The position numbers and the translations under genes were made by a program. The notes beneath the pieces were generated by a model, which worked only from the letters and a program-made list of their open reading frames with translations, searched no databases and was not told the origin of the DNA. Of a DNA stretch of 64,000 nt, positions 42,641 to 51,578 are shown one piece after another (position 1 is the stretch's first letter; each line of letters starts with the position of its first letter). The DNA comes from Candidatus Buchananbacteria bacterium CG10_big_fil_rev_8_21_14_0_10_33_19 (GTDB lineage: Bacteria; Patescibacteria; ABY1; 2-01-FULL-39-33): positions 221,671 through 285,670 of the forward strand of contig PEZY01000012.1 in NCBI GenBank assembly GCA_002773855.1, in the 5' to 3' direction.

Positions 42641-43105
42641 ATGCTTAACATCACACTACTAACGATTGGTAAAATAAAAGATAAATCTATTAATGATTTA
42701 ATTTTAGAATACCTAAAAAGACTTAAACCTTACGCCAAAATAAATATTGAAGAATTAAAATCCGAATCGTTTAAGGTGGATAATAAAAATAAAGCCAAAG
42801 AGGTCGAAGGGGAGAGAATATTAAATTATTTAAAAAAATATCCGGACAGCCAAGTAATTCTTTTAACAGAAAATGGGAAGACTTTTGATTCTGTAGAATT
42901 CTCTGATTTTATAAACAACGAAAACACCCATTTTATTTTTGTCATCGCTGGCTCACTGGGATTTTCCAAAGCGGTAGAAAATAAAATTAAAACTAGTTTA
43001 TCGCTCTCTAAAATGACCTTCACCCACGAAATGGCTAGATTGATTTTGTTAGAGCAGATATACCGGGCTATTACTATTCATAAAAAGAAAGAATATCATT
43101 ATTAA
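42641..43105 (+). CDS. rlmH: 23S rRNA (pseudouridine-1915-N3)-methyltransferase RlmH
   Basis: 154 residues, normal size. SPOUT fold signs: MLNITLLTIGKIKDKSINDL, a middle VILLTENGKTFDSVEFSDF, the knot motif FVIAGSLGFSKAVENKI (usually GG.xG), and the C-terminal MARLILLEQIYRAITIHKKKEYHY, which is diagnostic for RlmH. Methylates pseudouridine 1915 in helix 69 of the large subunit. Co-transcribed with the AbrB-like gene. Confidence 0.93.
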   Translation: MLNITLLTIGKIKDKSINDLILEYLKRLKPYAKINIEELKSESFKVDNKNKAKEVEGERILNYLKKYPDSQVILLTENGKTFDSVEFSDFINNENTHFIFVIAGSLGFSKAVENKIKTSLSLSKMTFTHEMARLILLEQIYRAITIHKKKEYHY

Positions 43106-43113
43106 TAGTCAAT

Positions 43114-43144
43114 AAAAAACTAGAAATATTACTTCTAGTTTTTT
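43114..43144 (+). terminator. terminator after rlmH
   Basis: Perfect 12-bp stem AAAAAACTAGAA/TTCTAGTTTTTT. Confidence 0.9.
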
Positions 43145-43174
43145 ATTTGTTTCAAATATGTTAAAATAGTTTAT

Positions 43175-44059
43175 ATGGATAAACAATTATTAATTTTACC
43201 ATTTGATCATCGCAGTTCTTTCTCTAAGAATATTTTAGGCATCAGTGGCAAATTAAATTTAAAACAAAAAAAAGAAATTTCCGATCTTAAAAAAATAATT
43301 TTTGAGGGTTTTTTAACAGTTTATAAAAAATACGACATTAAAGATTATTTTGGTATTTTAGTGGACGAAGAATATGGCCTATCGGTTTTAAAACAAGCTA
43401 AGAAAAATAAAGCCATTGTCTGTTTGCCAGTAGAAAAGAGCGGCCAAAAAGAATTGAAATTTGAATATGGCAGTGCTTTTGGCTTGCATATCAAAAAAAT
43501 TAATCCTGATTATGTTAAGGTATTGGTGCGCTATAATCCACTTAATAAGGAAGTTAATAAAAAGCAATTAGCTCGATTAAAAACTTTAGGAGATTTTTGT
43601 GCTAAAAATAATTACAAAATTATTTTAGAATTACTGGTGCCACCTACTGAATATGATTTAAAAAAGTCAAAAACTGAAGATAAATATAATAACACTTTAC
43701 GATTAAAAAGATCGGTGGGAGCTATTAAAGAAATTAAAAAATTTTTAGCTGTAGATACTTGGAAGTTAGAATATTTTAGTCAAGCTGGCTGGCGCAAGAT
43801 TATTAGAACGGTTGGTAAGAATTCTAAAATAATACTTTTGGGTCGTGGAGAGAATAAAGCAGTGGTTGATGGTTGGATAGAGGATGCCGCTGGATTTTCT
43901 CAAATAGTTGGCTTTGCTATTGGCCGGACAATATTCTTGGAGGAATTGAAGAAATATCATGCTGGAAAAATTACCAAGAAAACAGCCATTTTAAAAATTT
44001 CAAATAATTTTGATTATTTTGTGAAATTATGGGCCAAGCACAAGGGTTTTGAACTATAA
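43175..44059 (+). CDS. DUF2090 / class I aldolase-like protein
   Basis: 294 residues. Opens with LLILPFDHRSSFSKNILG, the hallmark of DUF2090, the aldolase-like domain also fused to IolC kinases, then GILVDEEYGLSVL, a CLPVEKSGQKELKFEYG segment, ILELLVPPTEYD and GWIEDAAGFSQIVGFAIGRT. A TIM-barrel aldolase acting on a sugar phosphate is likely, with the exact substrate unknown. TAAAAT at 43162-43167 ends 7 nt before the ATG, so the mRNA may be leaderless. Monocistronic. Confidence 0.8.
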   Translation: MDKQLLILPFDHRSSFSKNILGISGKLNLKQKKEISDLKKIIFEGFLTVYKKYDIKDYFGILVDEEYGLSVLKQAKKNKAIVCLPVEKSGQKELKFEYGSAFGLHIKKINPDYVKVLVRYNPLNKEVNKKQLARLKTLGDFCAKNNYKIILELLVPPTEYDLKKSKTEDKYNNTLRLKRSVGAIKEIKKFLAVDTWKLEYFSQAGWRKIIRTVGKNSKIILLGRGENKAVVDGWIEDAAGFSQIVGFAIGRTIFLEELKKYHAGKITKKTAILKISNNFDYFVKLWAKHKGFEL

Positions 44060-44078
44060 ATTTATAAATTAATATCAT

Positions 44079-44110
44079 CGACCAACTGTTTAGATTGGTC
44101 GTTTTATTTT
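44079..44110 (+). terminator. terminator after the DUF2090 gene
   Basis: CGACCAA/TTGGTCG stem then TTTTATTTTT. Confidence 0.85.
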
Positions 44111-44138
44111 TGACAGATATGGCCTCGTATGGTATTTT
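44110..44138 (+). promoter_or_regulatory. promoter of the 44179 gene
   Basis: TTGACA, 17-nt spacer, TATTTT. It lies within the longer reading frame and so argues for the start at 44179. Confidence 0.7.
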
Positions 44139-44178
44139 TTTATCAGCAATAGCACCTTACAACCCAGGAGATGATCCA

Positions 44179-45099
44179 ATGCTCATTCCTAGAAATATGC
44201 CAATGTCCTTAAGACACAGCCACGGCTTGCAAGAGCCAGGCCGCAGGGATTATGTTAATATTGTTTTAGCAGCATTTAATTCATTTCGGTCAATTACTCC
44301 AGTTGGTTATTTAAGTACACCCATTACTTCGGGTCAACTTTTGTATCAAGTATTACAGTCATATGGAGTCAAAGATTTAAATGAACTAGTAGCTATTGAT
44401 GAGGATATCTTGATTAGAGAAATTATTACCCCCAACGCTCTTAGTGGAATTGCTTTGGGAGACAAGTTAGCCAGAGATTGGAAAATACCAATAATTGTGC
44501 CACCAGTATTTGAGTCTGAAAGATGGCGCAAGTATAATCGGGATTGGGAAGAAAAAGATTACATGCATATTTGGTATCAAGTTATTAGAGAAATGGTTGG
44601 ACACATGATAATGCGTAATGGCTGGCATTATTCTAATGGTGGAGTATCAGAGTTTGTGCATGCGGTTCAGCTTCGATTAAGATTATTGCCAGATCTTTCT
44701 GGATCTAGTAACAACACCTTTCCTAAATATTTACCATTTGATTTGTATTTAGATAGTTTTGCTGAGTTAGAAATTGAATTTCCAGAACTGCCGATGATAA
44801 TTACTGATCAGTATGGAGATATTATTACTATTGAAGCTGGAGTAGAATTAATAACTACAGCTATTATTAATCTCTACAATAGAAAATTTAAGCCCCAAAA
44901 ACTTTTAGTAGCTTTGATGCATCTAATGGGTATGATTTATTCGGTTAATTCTCATTTGGAAGATGGTAAATATGAAGTTGCTGGAATTTCTGCTCCTAAT
45001 AATTGCTTTAATATGGATAATATTAATAATTATTGGCTAAAGGCTATATCAATATCTGGTGAAAATGACAGAGAAATTTATCAAATCTGTCATAGTTAA
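44179..45099 (+). CDS. hypothetical protein, orphan unit
   Basis: 306 residues from ATG 44179, which has AGGAG (44166-44170) 8 nt upstream; earlier in-frame starts lie in the terminator or promoter. Not recognised. Soluble, with a conserved-looking centre SERWRKYNRDWEEKDYMHIW, then GWHYSNGGVSEFVHAVQLRL and GVELITTAIINLYNRKF. An aromatic/charged mix suggests an enzyme, but no catalytic motif can be named. It has its own promoter, ribosome site and terminator. Confidence 0.7.
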   Translation: MLIPRNMPMSLRHSHGLQEPGRRDYVNIVLAAFNSFRSITPVGYLSTPITSGQLLYQVLQSYGVKDLNELVAIDEDILIREIITPNALSGIALGDKLARDWKIPIIVPPVFESERWRKYNRDWEEKDYMHIWYQVIREMVGHMIMRNGWHYSNGGVSEFVHAVQLRLRLLPDLSGSSNNTFPKYLPFDLYLDSFAELEIEFPELPMIITDQYGDIITIEAGVELITTAIINLYNRKFKPQKLLVALMHLMGMIYSVNSHLEDGKYEVAGISAPNNCFNMDNINNYWLKAISISGENDREIYQICHS

Positions 45100-45102
45100 T
45101 AC

Positions 45103-45131
45103 AACGCTATTTAGATAAATAGCGTTTTTTT
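45103..45131 (+). terminator. terminator after the 44179 gene
   Basis: AACGCTATTT-AGAT-AAATAGCGTT perfect stem, then T run. Confidence 0.92.
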
Positions 45132-45138
45132 ATTTCCA

Positions 45139-45167
45139 TTGCCAAAAAGTGATTATTATGCTATAGT
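45139..45167 (+). promoter_or_regulatory. promoter of the exporter operon
   Basis: TTGCCA, 17-nt spacer, TG-C-TATAGT (extended -10). Confidence 0.65.
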
Positions 45168-45193
45168 TTAGCTATATTATTAATATAATAACT

Positions 45194-46849
45194 ATGAAAA
45201 AATTGTTAAAAAATAAACTATTTTGGGTAATATCGACAATAGTTATAGTCATTGTGGTGATGATTATTTCCAATATAGTTAATTCAGGTGATAAGACTGA
45301 ATATACGACCGAAGATGCTAAGCGTGGAAATTTAACTCAAACTGTAACTGCTTCTGGAGCAGTGGCTTCAGCTAATGAAATCGAACTTAATTTTAGAAGT
45401 CCTGGAAAATTAGTTAAATTACAAGTTAAAGAGGGTGACAAGGTAAAGTCTGGTCAGTTGTTAGCTAGTATTGATTCACTTAGTTTGTCAGCTCAAGCTG
45501 CACAATACAGAGCTAATGTAGATGCGGCTAAAGCTGATTTGGAAAAAATAATTGCTGGTTCTTCTTCGGAGCAAGTAACTGTTTATCAAGAACAGTATAA
45601 TAAAGCTCGAAATGATTTAAATACACTTGTCAGTAAACAGGATAATGAGTTAAAAACTCTAAGAGAAAAATCTTTAAACGAAATTAATAATACTTCTTTT
45701 ATTATTTCGGTGGCTTTGGATAAAGTTTATAATCATTTATTGAATAATAATAATACTGCTAATTTACAGGTTTCTAATCTTGGTCTTTTAAATAAAATTG
45801 ATAGTGATTATTTTGAAATAGTGGCGGGGTTTAATTCTTTAAAAGATAGAATTAACCAAGTTAATTTAGATAAGTCAACAGAAATTATTGTGTCCGCTTC
45901 TAATGACGTTACTGCTTTTTTAGATACTGTTAATTCTTTTTTAGATGATTCATTTAAAGTAGCTGATGCTATAATTATCAATACAACTTATACCCAAACT
46001 AAAAAGGATACTATTAAATCTGATATTACCACTCAACAATCTAGTATTAATTCTTCACTGACATCTATTCAAGCTGCTAAGTCAAATTTGATTAATTCCA
46101 TAAATAGTTATAATTCTTTGGTGCTAGCAGCTGAAAACTCGTTGTCTATTGCTCAGGCTCAGTTGGATTTGACTAAAGCGGGACCAAGAAGTTTTGAAAT
46201 CGATGCGGCTAAGGCCAAAGTGGCTCAAGCTCAGGCTCAACTAAATCAGATTTTAGCTAACTTAAATGATTACAGTATTATTGCGCCAATTGATGGCACA
46301 GTTACTGAGGTTAATTTTAGTTTAGGCGAGCAAACCGATGTTTCAAAACCAGCTATTAAGATGTTAAGCGTTGAACAATTCGAAGTAAAAGTAGATATTT
46401 CTGAATCTGATATTGCTAAATTGAGCGTTGGTGACGCAGTAGTTATTTCTTTGGATGCCTTTGGTTCTGATCATTTATTCTCTGGTAAGGTGGCTTTTAT
46501 TGATCCAGCTCAAACTGCTATTTCTGATGTTATTTATTATAAAACTACGGTTAGTTTAGAATCTAATTCTTGGACCGAAAAAATAAAACCTGGTATGAGT
46601 GCCGATGTCACTATTACTACAGATATGAAAGAAAATGTAATTTACGTTTCTCAAAGAGGTGTTAAAATCAGAGAAGCTTTACTAGGAGATGTGCCACAAA
46701 AATATGTTGAGGTGTTAATAAATGACAATCAAATCCAGGAAAAAAATGTAGAAACTGGTTTGCGCGCTGATAATGGCTTGGTAGAAGTGATTAGCGGAGT
46801 TGAAGATGGTGATAAAATTATAACTTTCAAAAAAACTATCAATAAATAA
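45194..46849 (+). CDS. HlyD/MacA-type membrane fusion protein
   Basis: 551 residues. N-terminal membrane helix (about 8-27), biotinyl-lipoyl hybrid motif around NLTQTVTASGAVASANEIEL and GKLVKLQVKEGDKVKSGQLL, a very long coiled-coil hairpin (about 100-350, Ala/Gln/Asn/Ser-rich), then SIIAPIDGTVTEVNFSLGEQ and the beta-barrel MSADVTITTDMKENVIYVSQ. In MacA the hairpin meets TolC; a CPR cell lacks a classical outer membrane, so it may reach the wall or a host instead. The stop overlaps the ATPase ATG (TAATG). Confidence 0.9.
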   Translation: MKKLLKNKLFWVISTIVIVIVVMIISNIVNSGDKTEYTTEDAKRGNLTQTVTASGAVASANEIELNFRSPGKLVKLQVKEGDKVKSGQLLASIDSLSLSAQAAQYRANVDAAKADLEKIIAGSSSEQVTVYQEQYNKARNDLNTLVSKQDNELKTLREKSLNEINNTSFIISVALDKVYNHLLNNNNTANLQVSNLGLLNKIDSDYFEIVAGFNSLKDRINQVNLDKSTEIIVSASNDVTAFLDTVNSFLDDSFKVADAIIINTTYTQTKKDTIKSDITTQQSSINSSLTSIQAAKSNLINSINSYNSLVLAAENSLSIAQAQLDLTKAGPRSFEIDAAKAKVAQAQAQLNQILANLNDYSIIAPIDGTVTEVNFSLGEQTDVSKPAIKMLSVEQFEVKVDISESDIAKLSVGDAVVISLDAFGSDHLFSGKVAFIDPAQTAISDVIYYKTTVSLESNSWTEKIKPGMSADVTITTDMKENVIYVSQRGVKIREALLGDVPQKYVEVLINDNQIQEKNVETGLRADNGLVEVISGVEDGDKIITFKKTINK

Positions 46850-47571
46850 TGTCTAAGAATATAATAAAAATTCAGGATTTAAAAAAGGACTATGTTAATG
46901 ACGAGATGGTGACATCAGTATTACATGGTTTGAATTTTGCAATTGATCAAGGTGAATTTTTGGCTATTATGGGTCCATCTGGATCTGGCAAGTCTACCTT
47001 AATGCATATTTTGGGTTTTTTAGACACGCCTACTTCTGGTAAATATATTTTTAAAGATCGTGATGTTTCTAATTTAGAAGAGGATGATTTAGCCAAAATT
47101 AGAAACGAAGAAGTAAGTTTTATATTTCAAACATTTAATTTATTACCCAAAACTTCAGTTTATGAAAACGTTAAGTTACCATTGCTTTATAGCGCTTTAG
47201 GTGATCATGACAAGCGAGTTAAAGAGGCGATAGAATCAGTAGGTTTGTCGCATCGAATCAACAATCTTTCTAATCAATTATCTGGCGGTGAAAGACAGCG
47301 AGTAGCTATTGCCAGAGCTTTGGTTACTAATCCTAGTGTCATATTTGCTGATGAACCAACAGGAAATTTGGATACAAAATCTGGTCAAGCGGTGATGGAA
47401 ATTTTAGAAGAATTAAATAACAATGGCCATACTATTATTTTGGTAACTCATGAACAGTACACTGCTCAGCATGCCGAGCGAATTATAAAAATTATAGATG
47501 GTAAAATTGTAAGTGATGACAAGGTAGTTGAAAGACGCTCATCAATTAATGGCGATAATTTTATAAAATAA
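46849..47571 (+). CDS. ABC transporter ATPase of the MacB/LolD type
   Basis: 240 residues. Walker A GPSGSGKST (about 41-49), Q-loop FIFQTFNLLPKTSVYENV, signature LSGGERQRVAIARALV, Walker B VIFADEPTGNLD, H-loop VTHE. The group includes LolD, FtsE and MacB-N. Energises the two permeases downstream. Translationally coupled to the adaptor gene. Confidence 0.95.
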   Translation: MSKNIIKIQDLKKDYVNDEMVTSVLHGLNFAIDQGEFLAIMGPSGSGKSTLMHILGFLDTPTSGKYIFKDRDVSNLEEDDLAKIRNEEVSFIFQTFNLLPKTSVYENVKLPLLYSALGDHDKRVKEAIESVGLSHRINNLSNQLSGGERQRVAIARALVTNPSVIFADEPTGNLDTKSGQAVMEILEELNNNGHTIILVTHEQYTAQHAERIIKIIDGKIVSDDKVVERRSSINGDNFIK

Positions 47572-47591
47572 AAAAGAGCTATATTTAGCCC
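47571..47591 (-). terminator. terminator of the 55-aa minus-strand gene
   Basis: GAGCTA/TAGCCC hairpin (one G-T); the A run on the plus strand gives U on the minus RNA. It overlaps the end of the ATPase gene. Confidence 0.7.
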
Positions 47592-47752
47592 TTAAAGTAT
47601 TTTTTAATTTTATTAAATAATTGAGGTGTTACTAGTAGAATACAGCCAATTATATAACCTAGAGCCAAAAGTTTTAGCGGTGGGGCAAAAAAGGCAGTTA
47701 GACTAACACCTATTGTTATGCCAGCTCCGATTCTGGTAATTGGATTTATCAT
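47585..47752 (-). CDS. small membrane protein (55 aa)
   Basis: MINPITRIGAGITIGVSLTA then a second hydrophobic helix LKLLALGYIIGCILLV and a basic tail NKIKKYFKG: a two-helix mini membrane protein. Support is strong for its size: minus-strand GGAGGA at 47767-47762 is 9 nt before the ATG, a TTGACA promoter lies upstream, and a terminator follows. It sits antisense between the ATPase and the first permease of the exporter and may modulate it; this is inference. Confidence 0.7.
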   Translation of the reverse strand: MINPITRIGAGITIGVSLTAFFAPPLKLLALGYIIGCILLVTPQLFNKIKKYFKG

Positions 47753-47791
47753 TTATACTCTTCCTCCGATTTTGAAATGAACTGATAAATT

Positions 47792-47821
47792 ATCTTATGA
47801 TTTATTAGTTAAATTTGTCAA
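47792..47821 (-). promoter_or_regulatory. promoter of the 55-aa gene
   Basis: Minus strand TTGACA, 18-nt spacer, TAAGAT. Confidence 0.6.
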
Positions 47822-47828
47822 ATTAATT

Positions 47829-49064
47829 ATGACTTTAATTGATGGCATAAAATTATCTTTTTCTGTATTACGATCTAATAAGATTCGTAGTTTTTTGACT
47901 AGCTTGGGTATTATTATTGGTATTGCAGCGGTTATTATAATTATTTCTGTGGGTGCTGGGGCTCAGAGCTTGATTATTAATCAACTTAATTCGGTCGGCA
48001 CTAATTTAGTGGGAGTACTACCTGGAGCTTCTGATGAAAATGGTCCACCAGCCTCGGTTTTTGGCATTGTGGTAACTACTTTAAAATATGAGGACGCGGT
48101 AGCTATTAAAAAACAAGTGCCCAATGTAGTGGCTGTTAGTTCTTATAATTCCGGGGTATCAACAATTACTTATCAGAGTAATTCAGTAGATGCTAATTTT
48201 AATGGGGTAATGAGTGATTATCTGAATGTAGAAGATACCGAGTTGCTACTAGGTAGATTTTTTACTGCCGAAGAAGAGAATAGTAATGTGCGAGAGGTGG
48301 TTTTGGGCTATGAAGTTTATCAGGATTTGTTTAGTGGCGATGATCCACTGGGTAAAAGAATAAAAATTAAAAAAGAGACTTTTGAAGTTATTGGAGTGAT
48401 GAAAGAGCGAGGCACTGCCGGTTTCCAGAGTCAGGATAATATAGTTTTAATTCCGGTGTCTACAGCCCAAAAAATAATGTTGGGTGTAGATTATGTTAAT
48501 TATATTAGAGTTAAAATAAACGATACTAATAATTTAGATCGAGCAACTGAAGATATTAAATTTTTATTAAGAGATAGACATGATATTAGAATTGATGGCA
48601 CTGATGATTTTTCGGTTAGAAATACTAAAGATGCCATTGATACATTACTGACAGTAACCGATGCTCTAAAGTTTTTCTTAGCAGCTATTGCTGCTATTTC
48701 GTTAGTGGTCGGTGGCGTGGGTGTAATGAATATTATGTTAGCAGCTGTCACAGAACGAGTTAGAGAAATTGGTTTAAGAAAAGCGGTAGGAGCTAGACGA
48801 TCACATATTATAATTCAATTTGTTTTGGAGACTATGGCTATTACCTTAATTGGCGGTATTATTGGTATTATTTTAGGAGTTATTATATCAGCGGTTATTG
48901 CTTTTGTGGCTAACTATCTGGGTTATAGTTGGGATTTTGTAGTTTCTTTTAGTTCAATATTACTGAGTACTGGTGTGTCGGCTGGCATTGGATTGATTTT
49001 TGGTATTTATCCAGCTCAGAAAGCGGCTAAATTGGATCCGATTGAGGCTTTGAGGTATGAATAA
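47829..49064 (+). CDS. MacB-type ABC permease, copy 1
   Basis: 411 residues. Helix 1 (about 18-42) after the amphipathic SVLRSNKIRSFLTSLGIIIG, a large extracytoplasmic MacB periplasmic core domain (about 45-265), then three helices with FtsX motifs VGGVGVMNIMLAAVTERVREIGLRKAVGARR and a C-terminal FGIYPAQKAAKLDPIEALRYE. It works by mechanotransmission rather than a central channel in MacB. Forms the membrane part with copy 2. Confidence 0.93.
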   Translation: MTLIDGIKLSFSVLRSNKIRSFLTSLGIIIGIAAVIIIISVGAGAQSLIINQLNSVGTNLVGVLPGASDENGPPASVFGIVVTTLKYEDAVAIKKQVPNVVAVSSYNSGVSTITYQSNSVDANFNGVMSDYLNVEDTELLLGRFFTAEEENSNVREVVLGYEVYQDLFSGDDPLGKRIKIKKETFEVIGVMKERGTAGFQSQDNIVLIPVSTAQKIMLGVDYVNYIRVKINDTNNLDRATEDIKFLLRDRHDIRIDGTDDFSVRNTKDAIDTLLTVTDALKFFLAAIAAISLVVGGVGVMNIMLAAVTERVREIGLRKAVGARRSHIIIQFVLETMAITLIGGIIGIILGVIISAVIAFVANYLGYSWDFVVSFSSILLSTGVSAGIGLIFGIYPAQKAAKLDPIEALRYE

Positions 49065-49093
49065 AATTCAAAATTTAAAATAGATAAAATTAA

Positions 49094-50344
49094 ATGGACA
49101 ATATATTATTACCAATACAATTAGCTTGGAAATCATTGTTTCTTCATAAGGGTCGAACCTTTTTGACGGTTTTGGGTATTATTATTGGTATTTCAGCGGT
49201 AATTATTGTGATGTCAGCCGGCGAGAGTATTAAAGCTTTGGTGTTAGGGGAATTTGAATCATTTGGCTCTGATTATATTCAAATTGAAGTGAAGGTGCCA
49301 ACGGCCAAAAAGAATTCAGCCGCTAATGCTGGTGGTATTGCTCAGGGTATTCAAATTACTACCTTAAAAAATAAAGACGCCGAAGATATTGGTAAATTGG
49401 ACAGTATTAAAGAAGCTGGTGGTGGCGTGATGGGCCAAAGTGTTGTTTCATATGGCAACGAAAACAAAGTGGTTAATTATATGGGTAGTTCTAGTTCTAT
49501 TTTAAATATTATGGGTATTGATGTGGCTATTGGTCAATCGTATACCAATGAAGATGACGATCAATTGGCCAAAGTGGTGGTTTTGGGTTCTAAAGTAGCG
49601 GAAGAATTATTCGGTAATATTGATCCAATTGGTAAAAATGTTAAATTAGGTAAGACTTCTTTCAGAGTGGTGGGCATAGCTAAGGAAAAAGGTCAGAGTT
49701 TAGGTTTTAATTATGATGAAATGGTTTATGTGCCACTACAAACTTCTCAAAAGTTATTATTGGGTATTGATTATTTAATGTTTATTACTACCAAAGTAAC
49801 AAATCCGGATAACATGGAAGCGACAGCAGTAGAAATTGAAGATCTACTTAGACAAAATCATGATATTACCAATGCTGATGATGACTTTGCAGTAACCACA
49901 GCTACCGAGGCCCTAGATATGATTAATACTATTTTTGGTGGTATGACATTACTGCTAGTAGCTATTGCTGGCATATCACTGTTGGTAGGTGGAGTGGGTA
50001 TTATGAATATTATGTATGTGTCGGTTACTGAAAGAACATTTGAAATTGGTCTTCGCAAATCCTTGGGAGCCAAAAAGAAACAAATTTTGTGGCAGTTTTT
50101 GTGGGAGGCAATAGTGGTGACTTTATTTGGTGGTATGATTGGAATTGTGGTGGGAGTGATTATGACTTTTTTGATTAGTTTAATAGCTTCACAAATTGGC
50201 TTTGCCTGGGAATTTATTCTGCCACCGCAAGCTATTATTATCGCTTTTGTATTTTCGACTGTGGTTGGTTTGATATTTGGTTATTATCCGGCTAGTCGGG
50301 CGGCGGTTATGGATCCTATAGTGGCTATTAGATATGAAAAATAA
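49094..50344 (+). CDS. MacB-type ABC permease, copy 2
   Basis: 416 residues, same layout as copy 1: LHKGRTFLTVLGIIIGISAV, a periplasmic core domain, VGGVGIMNIMYVSVTERTFE, then LRKSLGAKKKQILWQF and YYPASRAAVMDPIVAIRYEK. Clear paralogue of the gene 29 nt upstream. With one ATPase gene the simplest model is a permease heterodimer; two alternative homodimers is the other reading. Confidence 0.93.
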   Translation: MDNILLPIQLAWKSLFLHKGRTFLTVLGIIIGISAVIIVMSAGESIKALVLGEFESFGSDYIQIEVKVPTAKKNSAANAGGIAQGIQITTLKNKDAEDIGKLDSIKEAGGGVMGQSVVSYGNENKVVNYMGSSSSILNIMGIDVAIGQSYTNEDDDQLAKVVVLGSKVAEELFGNIDPIGKNVKLGKTSFRVVGIAKEKGQSLGFNYDEMVYVPLQTSQKLLLGIDYLMFITTKVTNPDNMEATAVEIEDLLRQNHDITNADDDFAVTTATEALDMINTIFGGMTLLLVAIAGISLLVGGVGIMNIMYVSVTERTFEIGLRKSLGAKKKQILWQFLWEAIVVTLFGGMIGIVVGVIMTFLISLIASQIGFAWEFILPPQAIIIAFVFSTVVGLIFGYYPASRAAVMDPIVAIRYEK

Positions 50345-50356
50345 AGCGCACAGTAC

Positions 50357-50403
50357 AAGTTGAAAGTCTATTAGGGATTGATTTTTCTATTAACTTTCAA
50401 CTT
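50357..50403 (+). terminator. inverted repeat after the exporter operon
   Basis: AAGTTGAAAGT and ACTTTCAACTT, perfect 11 bp with a 25-nt loop, followed by TTTAAC. Probable terminator. Confidence 0.55.
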
Positions 50404-50416
50404 TTAACTCGTTATT

Positions 50417-51547
50417 ATGTTACTTATACGGAATTTGTCAATTTTTAAGCGAATGGATTGGTCATTGCTGGTGACTGTTTTTTTACTGTCCTTATTTGGA
50501 CTAGCAGCTATTTATAGTGTGGCTTTAGGACAAGGCTTGGGTGAATTTTTAAATTTTAAAAAACAGCTACTGTGGTTAACTGTTGGTTTAATTTCGATGT
50601 TGTTTTTTTCTAATATTGATTATCATTATTTACAAAAAATAGGTTGGTTTGGTTATTTTATTAGCTTGGTGCTTTTAATTTTAGTTTTAACGCCACTAGG
50701 ATCAACAATTCGGGGAACTAGAGGTTGGTTTTCTTTGGGATTTTTTAGTTTTCAGCCAGTGGAATTGGCCAAGATTTTTTTAATCGTGATATTGGCGAAT
50801 ATTTACTGTCATTGTTCTAGAACAATCAATCAGTTTCGTCATTTATTTTTAATTGGTTTTGTAGCGTTGGTACCATTTATTTTGGCAGTAGTTCAACCTG
50901 ATTTTGGCTCAGCTATGGTTTTATTTTTTACTTGGTTTATCTCATTTTTTTTAATAACTAAAAATAAATGGCATATAATTTTTGTCATGGTTTCTTTGGT
51001 AGCAATGTTTATTATTGCTTGGTTTTTTGTTTTTCAAACTTACCAGAAAGATCGAATTAATACTTTTCTTAATCCATCACTAGATCCACTAGGCAGTGGT
51101 TATAATGTTAGACAGTCAATTATTGCTGTTGGAGCTGGTCGTTTACTGGGCCGAGGTCTAGGCTTTGGATCGCAGAGTCAATTAAAATTTATACCAGAAA
51201 GTCAGACTGATTTTATTTTTTCGGTGATTGCTGAAGAATTAGGCTTTATTGGCGTAGCCATGCTTTTAGGTTTCTTTTTGATGTTATTTTATCGGTTTTA
51301 TAAAATTGCCTTACTAGCTCCTGATGATTTTGGGATGTTTTTGTCGATACTAGTGGCAATACTAATATTTATTCATGTCTTTATTAATATTGGTATGGGT
51401 ATTGGACTTTTGCCGGTGACTGGAATTTCCTTGCCATTTGTTTCTTATGGTGGAAGTTTTATTGTGGTGATGTTAACCTTGATTGGGATTGTGATGAATG
51501 TTTATAAATCAGGTTTAATATCTCGTAAGGGTCAAATTGAGATTTGA
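50417..51547 (+). CDS. rodA: SEDS peptidoglycan polymerase RodA
   Basis: 376 residues, about ten membrane helices. SEDS motifs: STIRGTRGWFSLGFFSFQPVELAKI (shown in parts: GTRGWF, FQPVELAK), VVQPDFGSAMVLF with the catalytic Asp, and GIGLLPVTGISLPFVSYGGS. Polymerises glycan strands with PBP2 (27 kb). RodA is preferred over FtsW because no division genes are near and length and motifs fit; FtsW remains possible. Confidence 0.88.
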   Translation: MLLIRNLSIFKRMDWSLLVTVFLLSLFGLAAIYSVALGQGLGEFLNFKKQLLWLTVGLISMLFFSNIDYHYLQKIGWFGYFISLVLLILVLTPLGSTIRGTRGWFSLGFFSFQPVELAKIFLIVILANIYCHCSRTINQFRHLFLIGFVALVPFILAVVQPDFGSAMVLFFTWFISFFLITKNKWHIIFVMVSLVAMFIIAWFFVFQTYQKDRINTFLNPSLDPLGSGYNVRQSIIAVGAGRLLGRGLGFGSQSQLKFIPESQTDFIFSVIAEELGFIGVAMLLGFFLMLFYRFYKIALLAPDDFGMFLSILVAILIFIHVFINIGMGIGLLPVTGISLPFVSYGGSFIVVMLTLIGIVMNVYKSGLISRKGQIEI

Positions 51548-51578
51548 TTTTTAAACTGTTATAGCTTACTATAAAAAT

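Noticed and set aside
44095..44178. N-terminal extension of the 44179 gene from TTG or ATG 44119
   Set aside because: The TTG lies in the preceding terminator stem and the ATG between -35 and -10 of the gene's own promoter; AGGAG supports 44179.
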